A stretch of DNA of 64,000 bases, taken from the NCBI RefSeq assembly GCF_007002745.1, contig NZ_SGNY01000001.1, positions 620,001-684,000 on the forward strand. The letters run 5' to 3'. The notes below the pieces were generated by a model. That model was given only the letters and a program-made list of their open reading frames with translations. It was not told the DNA's origin and ran no database searches. The position numbers were made by a program, and so were the translations under genes. Numbering within the stretch: the stretch's first letter is position 1; each line of letters opens with the position of its first letter. The stretch comes from Martinezella rhizogenes (GTDB taxonomy: Bacteria; Pseudomonadota; Alphaproteobacteria; Rhizobiales; Rhizobiaceae). Shown here piece by piece: positions 9,043 to 17,121 of this stretch.

Positions 9043-9888
9043 TCAGAACTGCTTCAGCACCGTTTTGACAGTAGCTGCGACAGCGAGTTCGTTGTCGCGC
9101 TCTTCCGCATTGCTGTCCTCTTCGTGCCATGCGGCCGAAAGGCAGCCATAAGCAAAGGCATATTGCAGCAACACCCGTTCATCCCGCTGCAGCGCCCTGG
9201 AAAAAATCGCCGCCATGGAGGCGATACGTGCCTCGCTGCGCGTCAGATCGAAGCGGTCGAGTGGATTGGAGAACATGTTGGCGACATCAAGCGCCGCATC
9301 GCCAATCAGGCCCGCCGGGTCGATGATGATCCAGCCGCGCCCGCTGCGCATGATGTTTTCGTGATGCAGATCGCCATGCAGCGGCTTCACATCCCGTTGC
9401 CGGTCAATCAGCTCCTGCGCCAGCGCGGCGGCCTCGATATAGATGCTCTCCACGCCGCTGGTGCGATCCTGTTCAGCCTTGCGGAACAGGCTTTCGAAAT
9501 AGAGAGGCAACGTCAGCAGGCTTGAGGGCGGGGGCTGCTGCGATGGCTGATGGTATTGCAGCAGAACATCGGCGGCGATTTCCGTGGCCGCATCGTCGTC
9601 ACCGTCGTGGAACAGCACATCGCGCAGGGTTTCCGCGCCGGCGTGTTCCATCAGCAGGATATCATCGGAACGCTCAAGCAGCTCCACGCATCCGACACCC
9701 GCGCGCCACGCGATGAAATCCGCGCCGCGAAGGCTGTCCTCAAGCACTTTCTTTTTCAGGACTTTGGCGACGGCTGGAGAGCCGTCACCACGCGTCACCG
9801 CGTAGACCACCCCGGCCGGCGTGTCGGCAATCTGTTTTGCGGCCTCGATATTCCACGAGGCCGGAAAAGAGGGGATGGTTCGGCTCAT
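9043..9888 (-). CDS. Aminoglycoside/hydroxyurea phosphotransferase-family kinase
   Basis: A protein-kinase-fold small-molecule phosphotransferase of 281 residues, closest in layout to the streptomycin 6-kinase/hydroxyurea kinase group (APH_6_hur). The catalytic loop is PLHGDLHHENIM (Asp as base), the metal-binding segment is IIIDPAGLIGDAALDVANM, and a hinge-like ILLMEHAGAETLRDVL lies upstream. The substrate cannot be inferred, and a resistance role should not be assumed because such genes are common in rhizobial core genomes. It starts 10 bp after the argC stop, so it is probably the last gene of the speB-argC transcript. Confidence 0.78.
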   Translation of the reverse strand: MSRTIPSFPASWNIEAAKQIADTPAGVVYAVTRGDGSPAVAKVLKKKVLEDSLRGADFIAWRAGVGCVELLERSDDILLMEHAGAETLRDVLFHDGDDDAATEIAADVLLQYHQPSQQPPPSSLLTLPLYFESLFRKAEQDRTSGVESIYIEAAALAQELIDRQRDVKPLHGDLHHENIMRSGRGWIIIDPAGLIGDAALDVANMFSNPLDRFDLTRSEARIASMAAIFSRALQRDERVLLQYAFAYGCLSAAWHEEDSNAEERDNELAVAATVKTVLKQF

Positions 9889-9898
9889 GCAAAAAACC

Positions 9899-10831
9899 TC
9901 ATGCCGACAGCATCAGTTCCATGTTCTGCACAGCCGCGCCGGATGCGCCCTTGCCGAGATTGTCGAGCAGCGCCACGAGATTGATATGTTCGCCGCCCGG
10001 CGTGCCGAAGACGAAGAGCTTCATCGTGTCCTTGCCCGCCAGTTCCTCGGCATCGATGCGGGAAAGCCCCTTGCTTTCGGCAAGTGGCACCACACTGACG
10101 ATATCCTGGCCCGCATAATGGGCGGTGAGCGCGGCATGCACCGTCTCGATGCTCGTGCCTTCCTTGAGGTCGGCGGCAAACAGCGGCACCTGCACGATCA
10201 TGCCCTGCGGGAAACGACCGACGGAAGGCGCAAACAGCGGCGCGCGGTCAAGCTGGCCGTGAATGGTCATTTCCGGCACGTGCTTGTGGGAAAGCGTCAG
10301 GCCATAGAGGAAATTATTGGCGCTGATCGCGTCGTCACGGCTCTGATCTTCCATCTGCGCAATCATCTGCTTGCCGCCGCCGGTATAACCGGAAACCGCA
10401 TTGACGCTGACCGGATAACCATCGGGCAGGATGCCGGCAGCGCGCAGGGGACGGATGAGGCCGATAGCGCCTGTCGGATAGCAGCCCGGATTGGCGACGA
10501 AGCGGGCGGAGCGAACCTTCTCACCCTGCTCGCTGTCCATCTCGGCAAAGCCGTAAGCCCAGTCCTTGTGGACGCGATAGGCGGTGGACGTGTCGATGAT
10601 GCGGACATTGTTGTTGCCGGCCACCATCGAGACCGCTTCCCGGGAAGCATCATCCGGCAGGCAGAGGATGGAAATGTCGGCGTTGTTGAGCATATCCTCG
10701 CGCATTGCGGCGTTGCGGCGCTCGGCTTCGGGAATGGACAGCAGGTCAATATCGCGGCGACCAGCAAGGCGCGTGCGGATCTGCAGACCCGTGGTGCCGT
10801 GTTCGCCATCGATGAAGATCTTCGCTGTCAT
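9899..10831 (-). CDS. argC: N-acetyl-gamma-glutamyl-phosphate reductase (ArgC, type 2)
   Basis: This enzyme reduces N-acetylglutamyl phosphate to the semialdehyde with NADPH in arginine biosynthesis. The 310-residue protein is the short ArgC type: [20 protein letters not shown] is the nucleotide-binding N terminus, [20 protein letters not shown] holds the catalytic Cys, and [12 protein letters not shown] and [11 protein letters not shown] follow. I chose the ATG at 10831, preceded by AGGACAAGG, since the family begins with this segment; an earlier in-frame ATG at 10852 adds seven unconserved residues. It lies downstream of the agmatinase gene and upstream of the kinase gene, all on the minus strand. 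Confidence 0.95.
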   Translation of the reverse strand: MTAKIFIDGEHGTTGLQIRTRLAGRRDIDLLSIPEAERRNAAMREDMLNNADISILCLPDDASREAVSMVAGNNNVRIIDTSTAYRVHKDWAYGFAEMDSEQGEKVRSARFVANPGCYPTGAIGLIRPLRAAGILPDGYPVSVNAVSGYTGGGKQMIAQMEDQSRDDAISANNFLYGLTLSHKHVPEMTIHGQLDRAPLFAPSVGRFPQGMIVQVPLFAADLKEGTSIETVHAALTAHYAGQDIVSVVPLAESKGLSRIDAEELAGKDTMKLFVFGTPGGEHINLVALLDNLGKGASGAAVQNMELMLSA

Positions 10832-10900
10832 GTCCTTGTCCTGACTTTTCAAAGGGTTGTAAGGGTATTCGGAATCAGTTTGGCAGGTGCCGTTTTTGTG

Positions 10901-11854
10901 TCAGCCGGCCTTGGCCAGCCGTTCGGCACGAAGGCCAAGCATATACATTGCAACGGTGGCTCCGGCAATGGCGGTAATATCCGCATGATCGTAAGCGGGT
11001 GCCACCTCCACCACATCGGAGCCGCGAATATCAAGCTGGCCAAGGCCGCGCAGAACCGAGAGAATCTTGGCGCTGGTCGGTCCGCCGGCCACAGGCGTGC
11101 CGGTTCCGGGCGCGAAGGCCGGGTCAAGGCAATCGATGTCAAAGGTCAAATAGGCCGGCATGCCGCCCGTATGCTTGACGATCAGCGAGGCGATGTCGCT
11201 GGCCCGCATCTCCTCCACCTCGTAGCCGTGGAGAATGCGGATGCCGAAATCGTCAGGCGCATGGGTGCGAATGCCGATCTGGATCGAGCGGTCGGCATTG
11301 ATCAGGCCGTCACGCACGGCGCGGGCCACGAAGGAGCCGTGGTCGATGCGTTTGCCGTCATCGAACCATGTGTCCTGATGCGCATCGAACTGCACCAGCG
11401 CCAACGGCCCATGCTTGGCCACATGCGCCTTCAAAAGCGGCCAGGTAATGAAATGGTCGCCGCCAAGCGTCAGCAGATAATCCGTCTTGGAGATGATGCT
11501 GCGAGCTTCCTTCTCGATCGTATCAGGCGTCTTCCAGTGGTTGCCGTAGTCAAGCAGGCAGTCGCCATAATCGACGGTCGGCATATGGGCGAAGAGGTCA
11601 CGCGCGAAGGGATATTGCGGATCGTTATCGAAAATTGCCGAGGCCCGGCGGATGGCCTGCGGCCCGAAGCGTGCACCCGGCCGGTTGGACGTCGCCGCAT
11701 CGAAGGGGATACCCCAGATCGCCGTCGAAACGCCCTTGAGGGTCTTGGTATATTTGCGCCGCATGAAGGAGAGCACGCCCGCATGGGTCGGGTCGGTGGC
11801 GGCCGATGTCAGCGTGGTTGCGGTAAAGGCATGGTCGATGGTTTTGGATGGCAT
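10901..11854 (-). CDS. speB: Agmatinase / arginase-family ureohydrolase
   Basis: A ureohydrolase that probably splits agmatine into putrescine and urea. All manganese-binding motifs are present in the 317 residues: GGDHF, FDAHQD (DAHxD) and TFDIDCLDPAFAPGTGTP (DxDxxDP), with VVEVAPAYDHADITA near the C terminus. The N terminus (FMRRKYTKTLKGVSTAIWGIPFDAATSNRPGARFGP cut by the usual loop) is typical of agmatinases rather than arginases. Guanidinobutyrase activity cannot be excluded from sequence. It lies downstream of rpsI beyond an intrinsic terminator and upstream of argC, an arginine/polyamine pairing that is common in rhizobia. Confidence 0.87.
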   Translation of the reverse strand: MPSKTIDHAFTATTLTSAATDPTHAGVLSFMRRKYTKTLKGVSTAIWGIPFDAATSNRPGARFGPQAIRRASAIFDNDPQYPFARDLFAHMPTVDYGDCLLDYGNHWKTPDTIEKEARSIISKTDYLLTLGGDHFITWPLLKAHVAKHGPLALVQFDAHQDTWFDDGKRIDHGSFVARAVRDGLINADRSIQIGIRTHAPDDFGIRILHGYEVEEMRASDIASLIVKHTGGMPAYLTFDIDCLDPAFAPGTGTPVAGGPTSAKILSVLRGLGQLDIRGSDVVEVAPAYDHADITAIAGATVAMYMLGLRAERLAKAG

Positions 11855-11924
11855 TGATCACCCCTGTTGCCGTTTGCGCCGAGGGTGCTGTCTTCCTGTT
11901 GAAAAAACAAGGGAGGAAACCATG

Positions 11925-11953
11925 AAAAAAGGCGGAACCGAAGTCCCGCCTTT
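11925..11953 (-). terminator. Intrinsic terminator after rplM-rpsI
   Basis: On the minus strand AAAGGCGG pairs with CCGCCTTT across a 10-nt loop and is followed by a run of six T. It lies 33 bp after the rpsI stop, so it should end the rplM-rpsI transcript before speB. Confidence 0.85.
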
Positions 11954-11985
11954 CGAAGTTCTGAACGAACCGTTCGTAGAAGCGA

Positions 11986-12453
11986 TTAGCGCTTGGAGAA
12001 CTGGAACGAACGGCGGGCCTTGGCCTTACCGTACTTCTTACGCTCGACGACGCGGCTGTCGCGGGTCAGGAAGCCACCCTTCTTCAGAACGGAGCGCAGG
12101 CCCGGTTCGAAGTAGGTGAGGGCCTTGGACAGACCGTGACGAACGGCACCGGCCTGACCGGACAGACCACCACCGGCAACGGTGGCGATGATGTCGAACT
12201 GACCTGCGCGGGCAGCGGCGACGATCGGCTGCTGAAGGATCATCTGCAGAACCGGACGTGCGAAATACGTGGTGAAATCGCGGCCGTTGATGATGATCTT
12301 GCCAGAACCGGCCTTCACCCATACGCGGGCTACGGCGTTCTTGCGCTTGCCGGTCGCGTAGGAGCGGCCGAGGGTATCAACCTTGCGGACGTGCACGGGA
12401 GCCGAAGCTTCCGATGCCGGGGCGAGGTCTTTCAGAGAGGAAAGATCGGCCAT
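11986..12453 (-). CDS. rpsI: 30S ribosomal protein S9
   Basis: Ribosomal protein S9 (uS9), 155 residues. The conserved core is unmistakable: [29 protein letters not shown], then [19 protein letters not shown], and the invariant C terminus [11 protein letters not shown], whose tail reaches the P-site tRNA. The N terminus carries the 20-odd-residue extension common in alphaproteobacteria. It follows rplM by 2 bp, the usual two-gene operon for L13 and S9. Confidence 0.98.
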   Translation of the reverse strand: MADLSSLKDLAPASEASAPVHVRKVDTLGRSYATGKRKNAVARVWVKAGSGKIIINGRDFTTYFARPVLQMILQQPIVAAARAGQFDIIATVAGGGLSGQAGAVRHGLSKALTYFEPGLRSVLKKGGFLTRDSRVVERKKYGKAKARRSFQFSKR

Positions 12454-12455
12454 TA

Positions 12456-12920
12456 TCAGGCGCTCCTTACGTTCTTCTTGTTAAGCGCGGCCACGTCGAG
12501 AACGGTGGGCTGCTGTGCTTCGTGCGGATGGTTAGAGCCGGCGTAAACGCGCAGGTTCTTCATCTGGCGACGGCCGAGCGGGCCGCGCGGGATCATGCGC
12601 TCGATGGCCTTTTCAACGACGCGCTCCGGGAAGCGGCCTTCGATGATCTGGCGAGCGGTGCGCTCCTTGATGCCACCCGGGTGACCGGTGTGCCAGTAGT
12701 ACTTCTTGTCGGAGTACTTGTTGCCGGTGAAGGCAATCTTTTCCGCGTTGATAACGATGACATTGTCGCCATCATCGACGTGGGGTGTGTAGGTGGCCTT
12801 GTGCTTGCCGCGCAGGCGGGTTGCAACGATGGTGGCGAGGCGACCAACAACGAGGCCTTCGGCGTCGATGATGACCCACTTCTTCTCCACCTCAGCAGGC
12901 TTCTGAACGAAAGTAGACAT
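12456..12920 (-). CDS. rplM: 50S ribosomal protein L13
   Basis: Ribosomal protein L13 (uL13), 154 residues, starting [20 protein letters not shown]. Conserved parts include [55 protein letters not shown] and [20 protein letters not shown]. The ATG at 12920 is preferred; a GTG three codons upstream is in frame but not conserved. A strong promoter lies at 13056-13084, leaving a leader of about 130 nt with a nested hairpin close to the start codon, which could allow autogenous control. Confidence 0.98.
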   Translation of the reverse strand: MSTFVQKPAEVEKKWVIIDAEGLVVGRLATIVATRLRGKHKATYTPHVDDGDNVIVINAEKIAFTGNKYSDKKYYWHTGHPGGIKERTARQIIEGRFPERVVEKAIERMIPRGPLGRRQMKNLRVYAGSNHPHEAQQPTVLDVAALNKKNVRSA

Positions 12921-12942
12921 GAATTTCACTTTCTAATGTGGA

Positions 12943-12977
12943 CCCGTCATCCTCTTGATTGAATAAGAGCATACGGG
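12943..12977 (-). promoter_or_regulatory. Structured leader hairpin upstream of rplM
   Basis: In the minus-strand leader CCCGT pairs with ACGGG, and inside it CTCTT pairs with AAGAG across an 8-nt loop, separated by short 3- and 4-nt internal bulges. The hairpin ends 22 nt before the rplM start codon. L13 leaders are known regulatory RNAs in Firmicutes; whether this is a counterpart is inference. Confidence 0.45.
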
Positions 12978-13055
12978 CGTTTCTTGTTGCTTGGTTTGGT
13001 TGCCCTGAGGCTAACCGCAAATGACCCTATTCCGGCTGGAATCCGATCTGGCGCG

Positions 13056-13084
13056 CTTATACGGTGCGCCGGGGAATGCGTCAA
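13056..13084 (-). promoter_or_regulatory. Sigma-70-type promoter of rplM-rpsI
   Basis: On the minus strand TTGACG (-35, 13079-13084) is separated by exactly 17 bp from TATAAG (-10, 13056-13061). Its strength suits a ribosomal protein operon, and transcription would begin about 130 nt before rplM. Confidence 0.75.
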
Positions 13085-13174
13085 TATGACGTCTTTTGAG
13101 GACCTTAAAAATAACCAAGCAAAAACAATGGTTTATTGGTGTGGTAATATTTTACCACATAAAATCGGCCTGTT

Positions 13175-14011
13175 TTAGCCCAGTCTCATGACCAGAACGC
13201 CTCCTGCTATGATGCCGCCGGCGAGATAACGCCAGATGCTGGCGCGTTCTTTCAGGATCACGACGGAGATGACAAGCGCAAACAGGATGGATGTTTCCCG
13301 AAGTGCGGCGACGACCGCGACGGGGGCCTTGGTCATGGCATAGAGCGCCAGTCCGTAAGAGAGGATGGAGCCGCCGCCGCCGATCAGGCCGCGCCACCAG
13401 TTGCGCCGCACATGCGCTGCGACAGCGCTCACGCCGCGTTGGTAAAAGGCGAAACCGAAAAGCAGCACGGGCGGCAGCAGCGACATCCACAGCGTATAGG
13501 AGATGGCGTTGCCCGAAAGCCTTGCGCCGACACCGTCGACGAAGGTGTAGGAGGCGATGACGAAGGCATTGATGAGCGCAAGGATGATTGCTTTTCCGCC
13601 GCCGCGCCGCGCCTCGAAGGCGAGCGTCAGGATGCCGCCGGAAATGATGGCTATGCCGGCAAGCGCCAGCGGACTCAGGACCTCGCTCAGGAAAAGGCTG
13701 CTCGTCGCCGCGACGATCAGGGGCGCCACACCGCGCATGACGGGATAAACGAGGCCGATATCGCCGATCGTATAGGCGGCAGCGACAAGGCGAAAATAGG
13801 CAAATTGCAGAATGGCCGAAGCGAAGAGGAATGGAATGGCGACCGGCGCCGGAAATGGCAGGAACGGCAGGAAGGGCAAGGAGCAGGCGGCCGCGCCCGC
13901 CGCAATCAGCGAGGCGTCAAGTGACTTGTCGGATCCCGATTTGACCAGTGCATTCCATCCGGCATGCAGGATTGCACCCAGAAGAACCAGAAGAAGAATG
14001 TCGATTGTCAC
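13175..14011 (-). CDS. EamA/DMT-family inner-membrane transporter
   Basis: A drug/metabolite-type transporter of about 278 residues with ten hydrophobic segments arranged as two EamA repeats. The first repeat contains LGAILHAGWNALVKSGSDK and GLVYPVMRGVAPLIVA; the second contains VASYTFVDGVGARLSG and ALRETSILFALVISVVILKER, followed by a final helix ending VLVMRLG. The GTG at 14011 puts the first helix at the very N terminus, as is usual in this family. An ATG at 14077 would add 22 residues read from DNA that looks intergenic. The substrate is unknown. The gene is monocistronic, downstream of a long empty region and convergent with nothing. Confidence 0.78.
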   Translation of the reverse strand: MTIDILLLVLLGAILHAGWNALVKSGSDKSLDASLIAAGAAACSLPFLPFLPFPAPVAIPFLFASAILQFAYFRLVAAAYTIGDIGLVYPVMRGVAPLIVAATSSLFLSEVLSPLALAGIAIISGGILTLAFEARRGGGKAIILALINAFVIASYTFVDGVGARLSGNAISYTLWMSLLPPVLLFGFAFYQRGVSAVAAHVRRNWWRGLIGGGGSILSYGLALYAMTKAPVAVVAALRETSILFALVISVVILKERASIWRYLAGGIIAGGVLVMRLG

Positions 14012-14937
14012 AATAGAGACTCGCTCGCGGGCTACTTTGCCAAACCTATAGCATGGGGTTTGACGACCGAAATCCATTTTCGATGGAGGCCGTGAGGTGC
14101 CATGGGCGCTTTGTGATCATTTAAAAACGAGTGCGGGTCTCGTCTGATCGTCCGTGCGAATATTCGATCCTTTCGCCGATTATGACATGCGTCAAATTTC
14201 AGATTTGTGCATGTCACTATATCTCCTGCTCCGGGGGCAATGTCGCTTTGCCCATGATTTCATCCGAGGAGCTGGCATGCTGGCTCCAGATGCAAGGCTC
14301 GGATCACGCTGGCGCTTGCCTGTTTTTCTAAAAATCAGCGCCATTTAAGCTGATATTGGCGTTTAATTCGCATTTCTGGCAGCGTGGATAAGGGCATCAA
14401 TCCCAATGCCAGTTTCTTTCATTGTTCTGAAAATGAATTTCATATCCGTGTAAAATAGCGAGCTGAAACGTTGCAGTTTTGCAGATAGATTGATTTACAG
14501 AATAACTTTCTGAAAATTAGTCAAGTCTAATTCATCGGTGAACGGAATGAAAACAAACAGGAGACGAATGGCGCATGAAATGCACGCTAATGTTGTTTGA
14601 GCCGGCATTCCCCCGCATATGGGTCGTTTTGGAAACTGGATGAAAATACTCAATACCAGCTTATGCTGGGTGGTTTCGTGAAATCATTTTGCGTGAATGA
14701 AATTGCCCCATATCGAGGCAAGAAAGGGCCACTTTCATGGGCTTTAGACCGGGCAGGGGTTCAAGAATGCGATTATGCGTCCTAAATGACATAAAAGCAT
14801 AGGACAAAAGCAAGCGCCGGTGGCGGGCAAATGTAGCTGCGGCTTTATGCAGGAAACGCGATACTCGCGCTGATTTCTCAGAAGGGTGCCTGCCAGCATC
14901 GCTCAAACTGCGAGATGCGCCAAAGGGACAAGTTGAC
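14012..14937. other. Long intergenic region without a supported gene
   Basis: About 0.9 kb in which I see no convincing protein gene. The part from 14330 to 14600 is distinctly AT-rich compared with its surroundings. At 14060-14085 a CGAAATCCATTTTCG segment resembles the palindromic element seen at 1701-1722. At 14568-14600 a good GGAG ribosome binding site is followed by a 10-codon open frame (MAHEMHANVV) and a stop, which could be a leader peptide or chance. Other short open frames (for example 14597-14785) start at weak codons and have no family-like pattern. Confidence 0.5.
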
Positions 14938-15372
14938 ATGCAGCATGATACTTATGAACCGGACTATCTCCGAAAAATCCTGACCGATGTCAGGACCATC
15001 GCCCTGCTTGGCGCCTCACCCAATCCGGACCGGCCGAGCCATGGCGTCATGCGATTTTTATCGTCGAAGGGTTACCGGGTGTTTCCGGTCAATCCCGGCC
15101 AGGCGGGCAAGGAGATACTGGGGCAGAAAGTTTATGCCCGGCTTGCCGATATTCCTGAACCCGTGGACATGGTTGATGTCTTCAGGGCGCCCGAATATCT
15201 CTCAGCGATCGTCGAGGAGGCGATATTGCTGCCGCAGCGCCCGAAAGTGATCTGGGGCCAGTTATCCGTGCGCGATGACAATGCCGCCGCCAAGGCCGAA
15301 GCCTATGGCATGAACGTGGTAATGGACCGTTGCCCCGCAATTGAGTATCCGCGTCTCAATATTGTGCGATAG
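14938..15372 (+). CDS. CoA-binding domain protein (YccU type)
   Basis: A 144-residue single-domain protein with a CoA_binding_2 Rossmann fold: DVRTIALLGASPNPDRPSHGVMRFL at the N terminus is the nucleotide-binding loop, followed by YRVFPVNPGQAGKEILGQKVYARLADIP and VDMVDVFR, with KVIWGQLSVRDD and VVMDRCPAIEYPR at the end. The conserved Cys in the last motif is typical of this group. Its metabolic role is not established. It stands just upstream of the O-acetylhomoserine sulfhydrylase gene on the same strand, with a 74-bp gap that has a separate ribosome binding site, so co-transcription is possible. Confidence 0.85.
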   Translation: MQHDTYEPDYLRKILTDVRTIALLGASPNPDRPSHGVMRFLSSKGYRVFPVNPGQAGKEILGQKVYARLADIPEPVDMVDVFRAPEYLSAIVEEAILLPQRPKVIWGQLSVRDDNAAAKAEAYGMNVVMDRCPAIEYPRLNIVR

Positions 15373-15446
15373 TTGGTACAGATCGGACTTATCATTTCGC
15401 TGCAAGGCATTATGATCCCTCCAAAATTGTATGTGGAGGAAATATC

Positions 15447-16730
15447 ATGTCGAGCAGCAATCCCGGTTTTTCAACACTGGCGGTCCACGCGGGCGCACAG
15501 CCAGATCCAACCACCGGCGCACGCGCGACGCCCATCTATCAGACGACCGCTTACGCTTTCCGTGATGCCGATCATGCCGCCGCGCTGTTCGGGCTGAAGG
15601 AATTCGGCAATATCTATACCCGCATCATGAACCCCACCCAGGCGGTTCTGGAGGAGCGTGTCGCAGCGCTTGAAGGTGGCACGGCGGCGCTCGCGGTCGC
15701 ATCCGGCCACGCCGCGCAATTGCTGGTCTTCCACACGCTTTTGCAGCACGGCGACAATTTCGTTGCCGCCCGCCAGCTTTATGGCGGCTCCATCAACCAG
15801 TTCGGCCACGCTTTCAGGGGTTTCGACTGGCAGGTGCGCTGGGCCGATGCGACCGATCCGGCCAGTTTCGAGGCGCAGATCGATGACCGCACGCGCGCCA
15901 TCTTCATCGAAAGCCTCGCCAATCCCGGCGGCACCTTCGTCGACATCGCTGCAATTGCCGATGTCGCCCACCGCCACGGCCTGCCGCTGATCGTCGACAA
16001 CACCATGGCGAGCCCCTATCTGCTGCGACCGCTGGAACACGGCGCGGATATCGTGCTGCATTCACTGACGAAATTTCTCGGTGGACACGGCAATTCCATG
16101 GGCGGCATCATCGTCGATGGCGGCACCTTCGACTGGTCGGCGACGGACAGATATCCGGCGCTGTCGCAACCCCGGCCAGAATATTCGGGCGTCGTGCTGC
16201 ACCAGACCTTCGGCAATTTCGCCTTCGCAATCGCCTGCCGTGTCCTTGGCCTGCGCGATCTCGGCCCGGCCATCTCGCCCTTCAACGCCTTCCTCATCCT
16301 CACCGGCATCGAAACCCTGCCGCTGCGCGTTCAGCGCCATTCCGACAATGCGCTCGCCGTCGCCAAATGGCTGAAGGCGCATCCGAAAGTTGGCTGGGTG
16401 CATTATGCCGGGCTGGAGGACAGCGATAACTATGCCATTCAGCAGCATTATTCGCCGAAGGGGGCGGGCTCCGTCTTCACCTTCGGCGTCAAGGGCGGTT
16501 ATGCCGCTGGCAAGGCGCTGGTGGAAGGGCTGCAGCTTTTCTCGCATCTCGCCAATATCGGCGATACGCGCTCGCTCGTCATCCATCCGGCCTCCACCAC
16601 CCATGCGCAGCTGACGCCGGAACAGCAGACGGCCGCCGGCGCCGGGCCGGATGTGGTGCGTCTTTCCATCGGTATCGAGGACGTCAAGGACATCATCGCC
16701 GATCTTGAACAATCGCTTGCGAAAATCTGA
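15447..16730 (+). CDS. metY: O-acetylhomoserine sulfhydrylase (PLP-dependent)
   Basis: A Cys/Met-metabolism PLP enzyme that probably makes homocysteine from O-acetylhomoserine and sulfide. The 427-residue protein has the family motifs in order: TPIYQTTAYAFRDADHAA, YTRIMNPTQAVLEERVAALEGG, ASGHAAQLLV, LYGGSINQF, FIESLANPGGTFVDI, VDNTMASPYLLRPLEHGAD, and the PLP lysine in HSLTKFLGGHG (residue 209). The region with IHPASTTHAQLTPEQQ near the end favours sulfhydrylases over cystathionine synthases. GGAGG-like sequence precedes the ATG. A cupin gene follows after 14 bp and is probably co-transcribed. Confidence 0.92.
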   Translation: MSSSNPGFSTLAVHAGAQPDPTTGARATPIYQTTAYAFRDADHAAALFGLKEFGNIYTRIMNPTQAVLEERVAALEGGTAALAVASGHAAQLLVFHTLLQHGDNFVAARQLYGGSINQFGHAFRGFDWQVRWADATDPASFEAQIDDRTRAIFIESLANPGGTFVDIAAIADVAHRHGLPLIVDNTMASPYLLRPLEHGADIVLHSLTKFLGGHGNSMGGIIVDGGTFDWSATDRYPALSQPRPEYSGVVLHQTFGNFAFAIACRVLGLRDLGPAISPFNAFLILTGIETLPLRVQRHSDNALAVAKWLKAHPKVGWVHYAGLEDSDNYAIQQHYSPKGAGSVFTFGVKGGYAAGKALVEGLQLFSHLANIGDTRSLVIHPASTTHAQLTPEQQTAAGAGPDVVRLSIGIEDVKDIIADLEQSLAKI

Positions 16731-16744
16731 GAGGGCGGCCCGTC

Positions 16745-17086
16745 ATGACGAACTTGCTGACATTTGATGTTTCGGTCGAAGCGGAGCATGGCGCGCCTGC
16801 GCCGGAACGGTTGATTTCCGGCGATCCCAGATTCACCACGTGGAATCTGGAGGAAGCGCCAGGCGGCATCTATGCCGGCATCTGGCAATCCACGCCGGGC
16901 AAATGGCGGGTGGTCTATGATGAATGGGAATATTTCAACATTCTCGAAGGTCACTCCATCCTGACGGAAGATGGCGGCGCGCCGCGCCACCTGAAGCGGG
17001 GCGACCGGCTCGTCCTGCAGCCCGGCTTCACGGGCACCTGGGAGGTCGTGGAAACGACAAGGAAGGATTACGTCATCCGGCTTTGA
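16745..17086 (+). CDS. Cupin-domain protein (DUF861-like)
   Basis: A 113-residue single-domain cupin. The central part reads WQSTPGKWRVVYDEWEYFNILEG, then GGAPRHLKRGDRLVLQPGFTGTWEVVETTRKDYVI, which matches the small (S)-ureidoglycine aminohydrolase-like/DUF861 cupins. The pattern of aromatic and acidic residues fits a beta-barrel with an open pocket; the reaction is unknown. It begins 14 bp after metY, so it is likely the second cistron of that unit. It converges with the P450 gene. Confidence 0.75.
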   Translation: MTNLLTFDVSVEAEHGAPAPERLISGDPRFTTWNLEEAPGGIYAGIWQSTPGKWRVVYDEWEYFNILEGHSILTEDGGAPRHLKRGDRLVLQPGFTGTWEVVETTRKDYVIRL

Positions 17087-17121
17087 GGCCGGATGATCCC
17101 TGCGGACACCTCAGCTACATC

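Noticed and set aside
9821-11857. Very long plus-strand open frame across argC and agmatinase genes
   Set aside because: It is exactly antisense to two genes with complete catalytic motifs, and its translation is rich in H, R, D and G without domain pattern, as expected of a high-GC shadow.
13141-13158. Palindrome as a terminator for the EamA transporter gene
   Set aside because: The stem is not followed by a T run on the minus strand; an operator-like role fits better.
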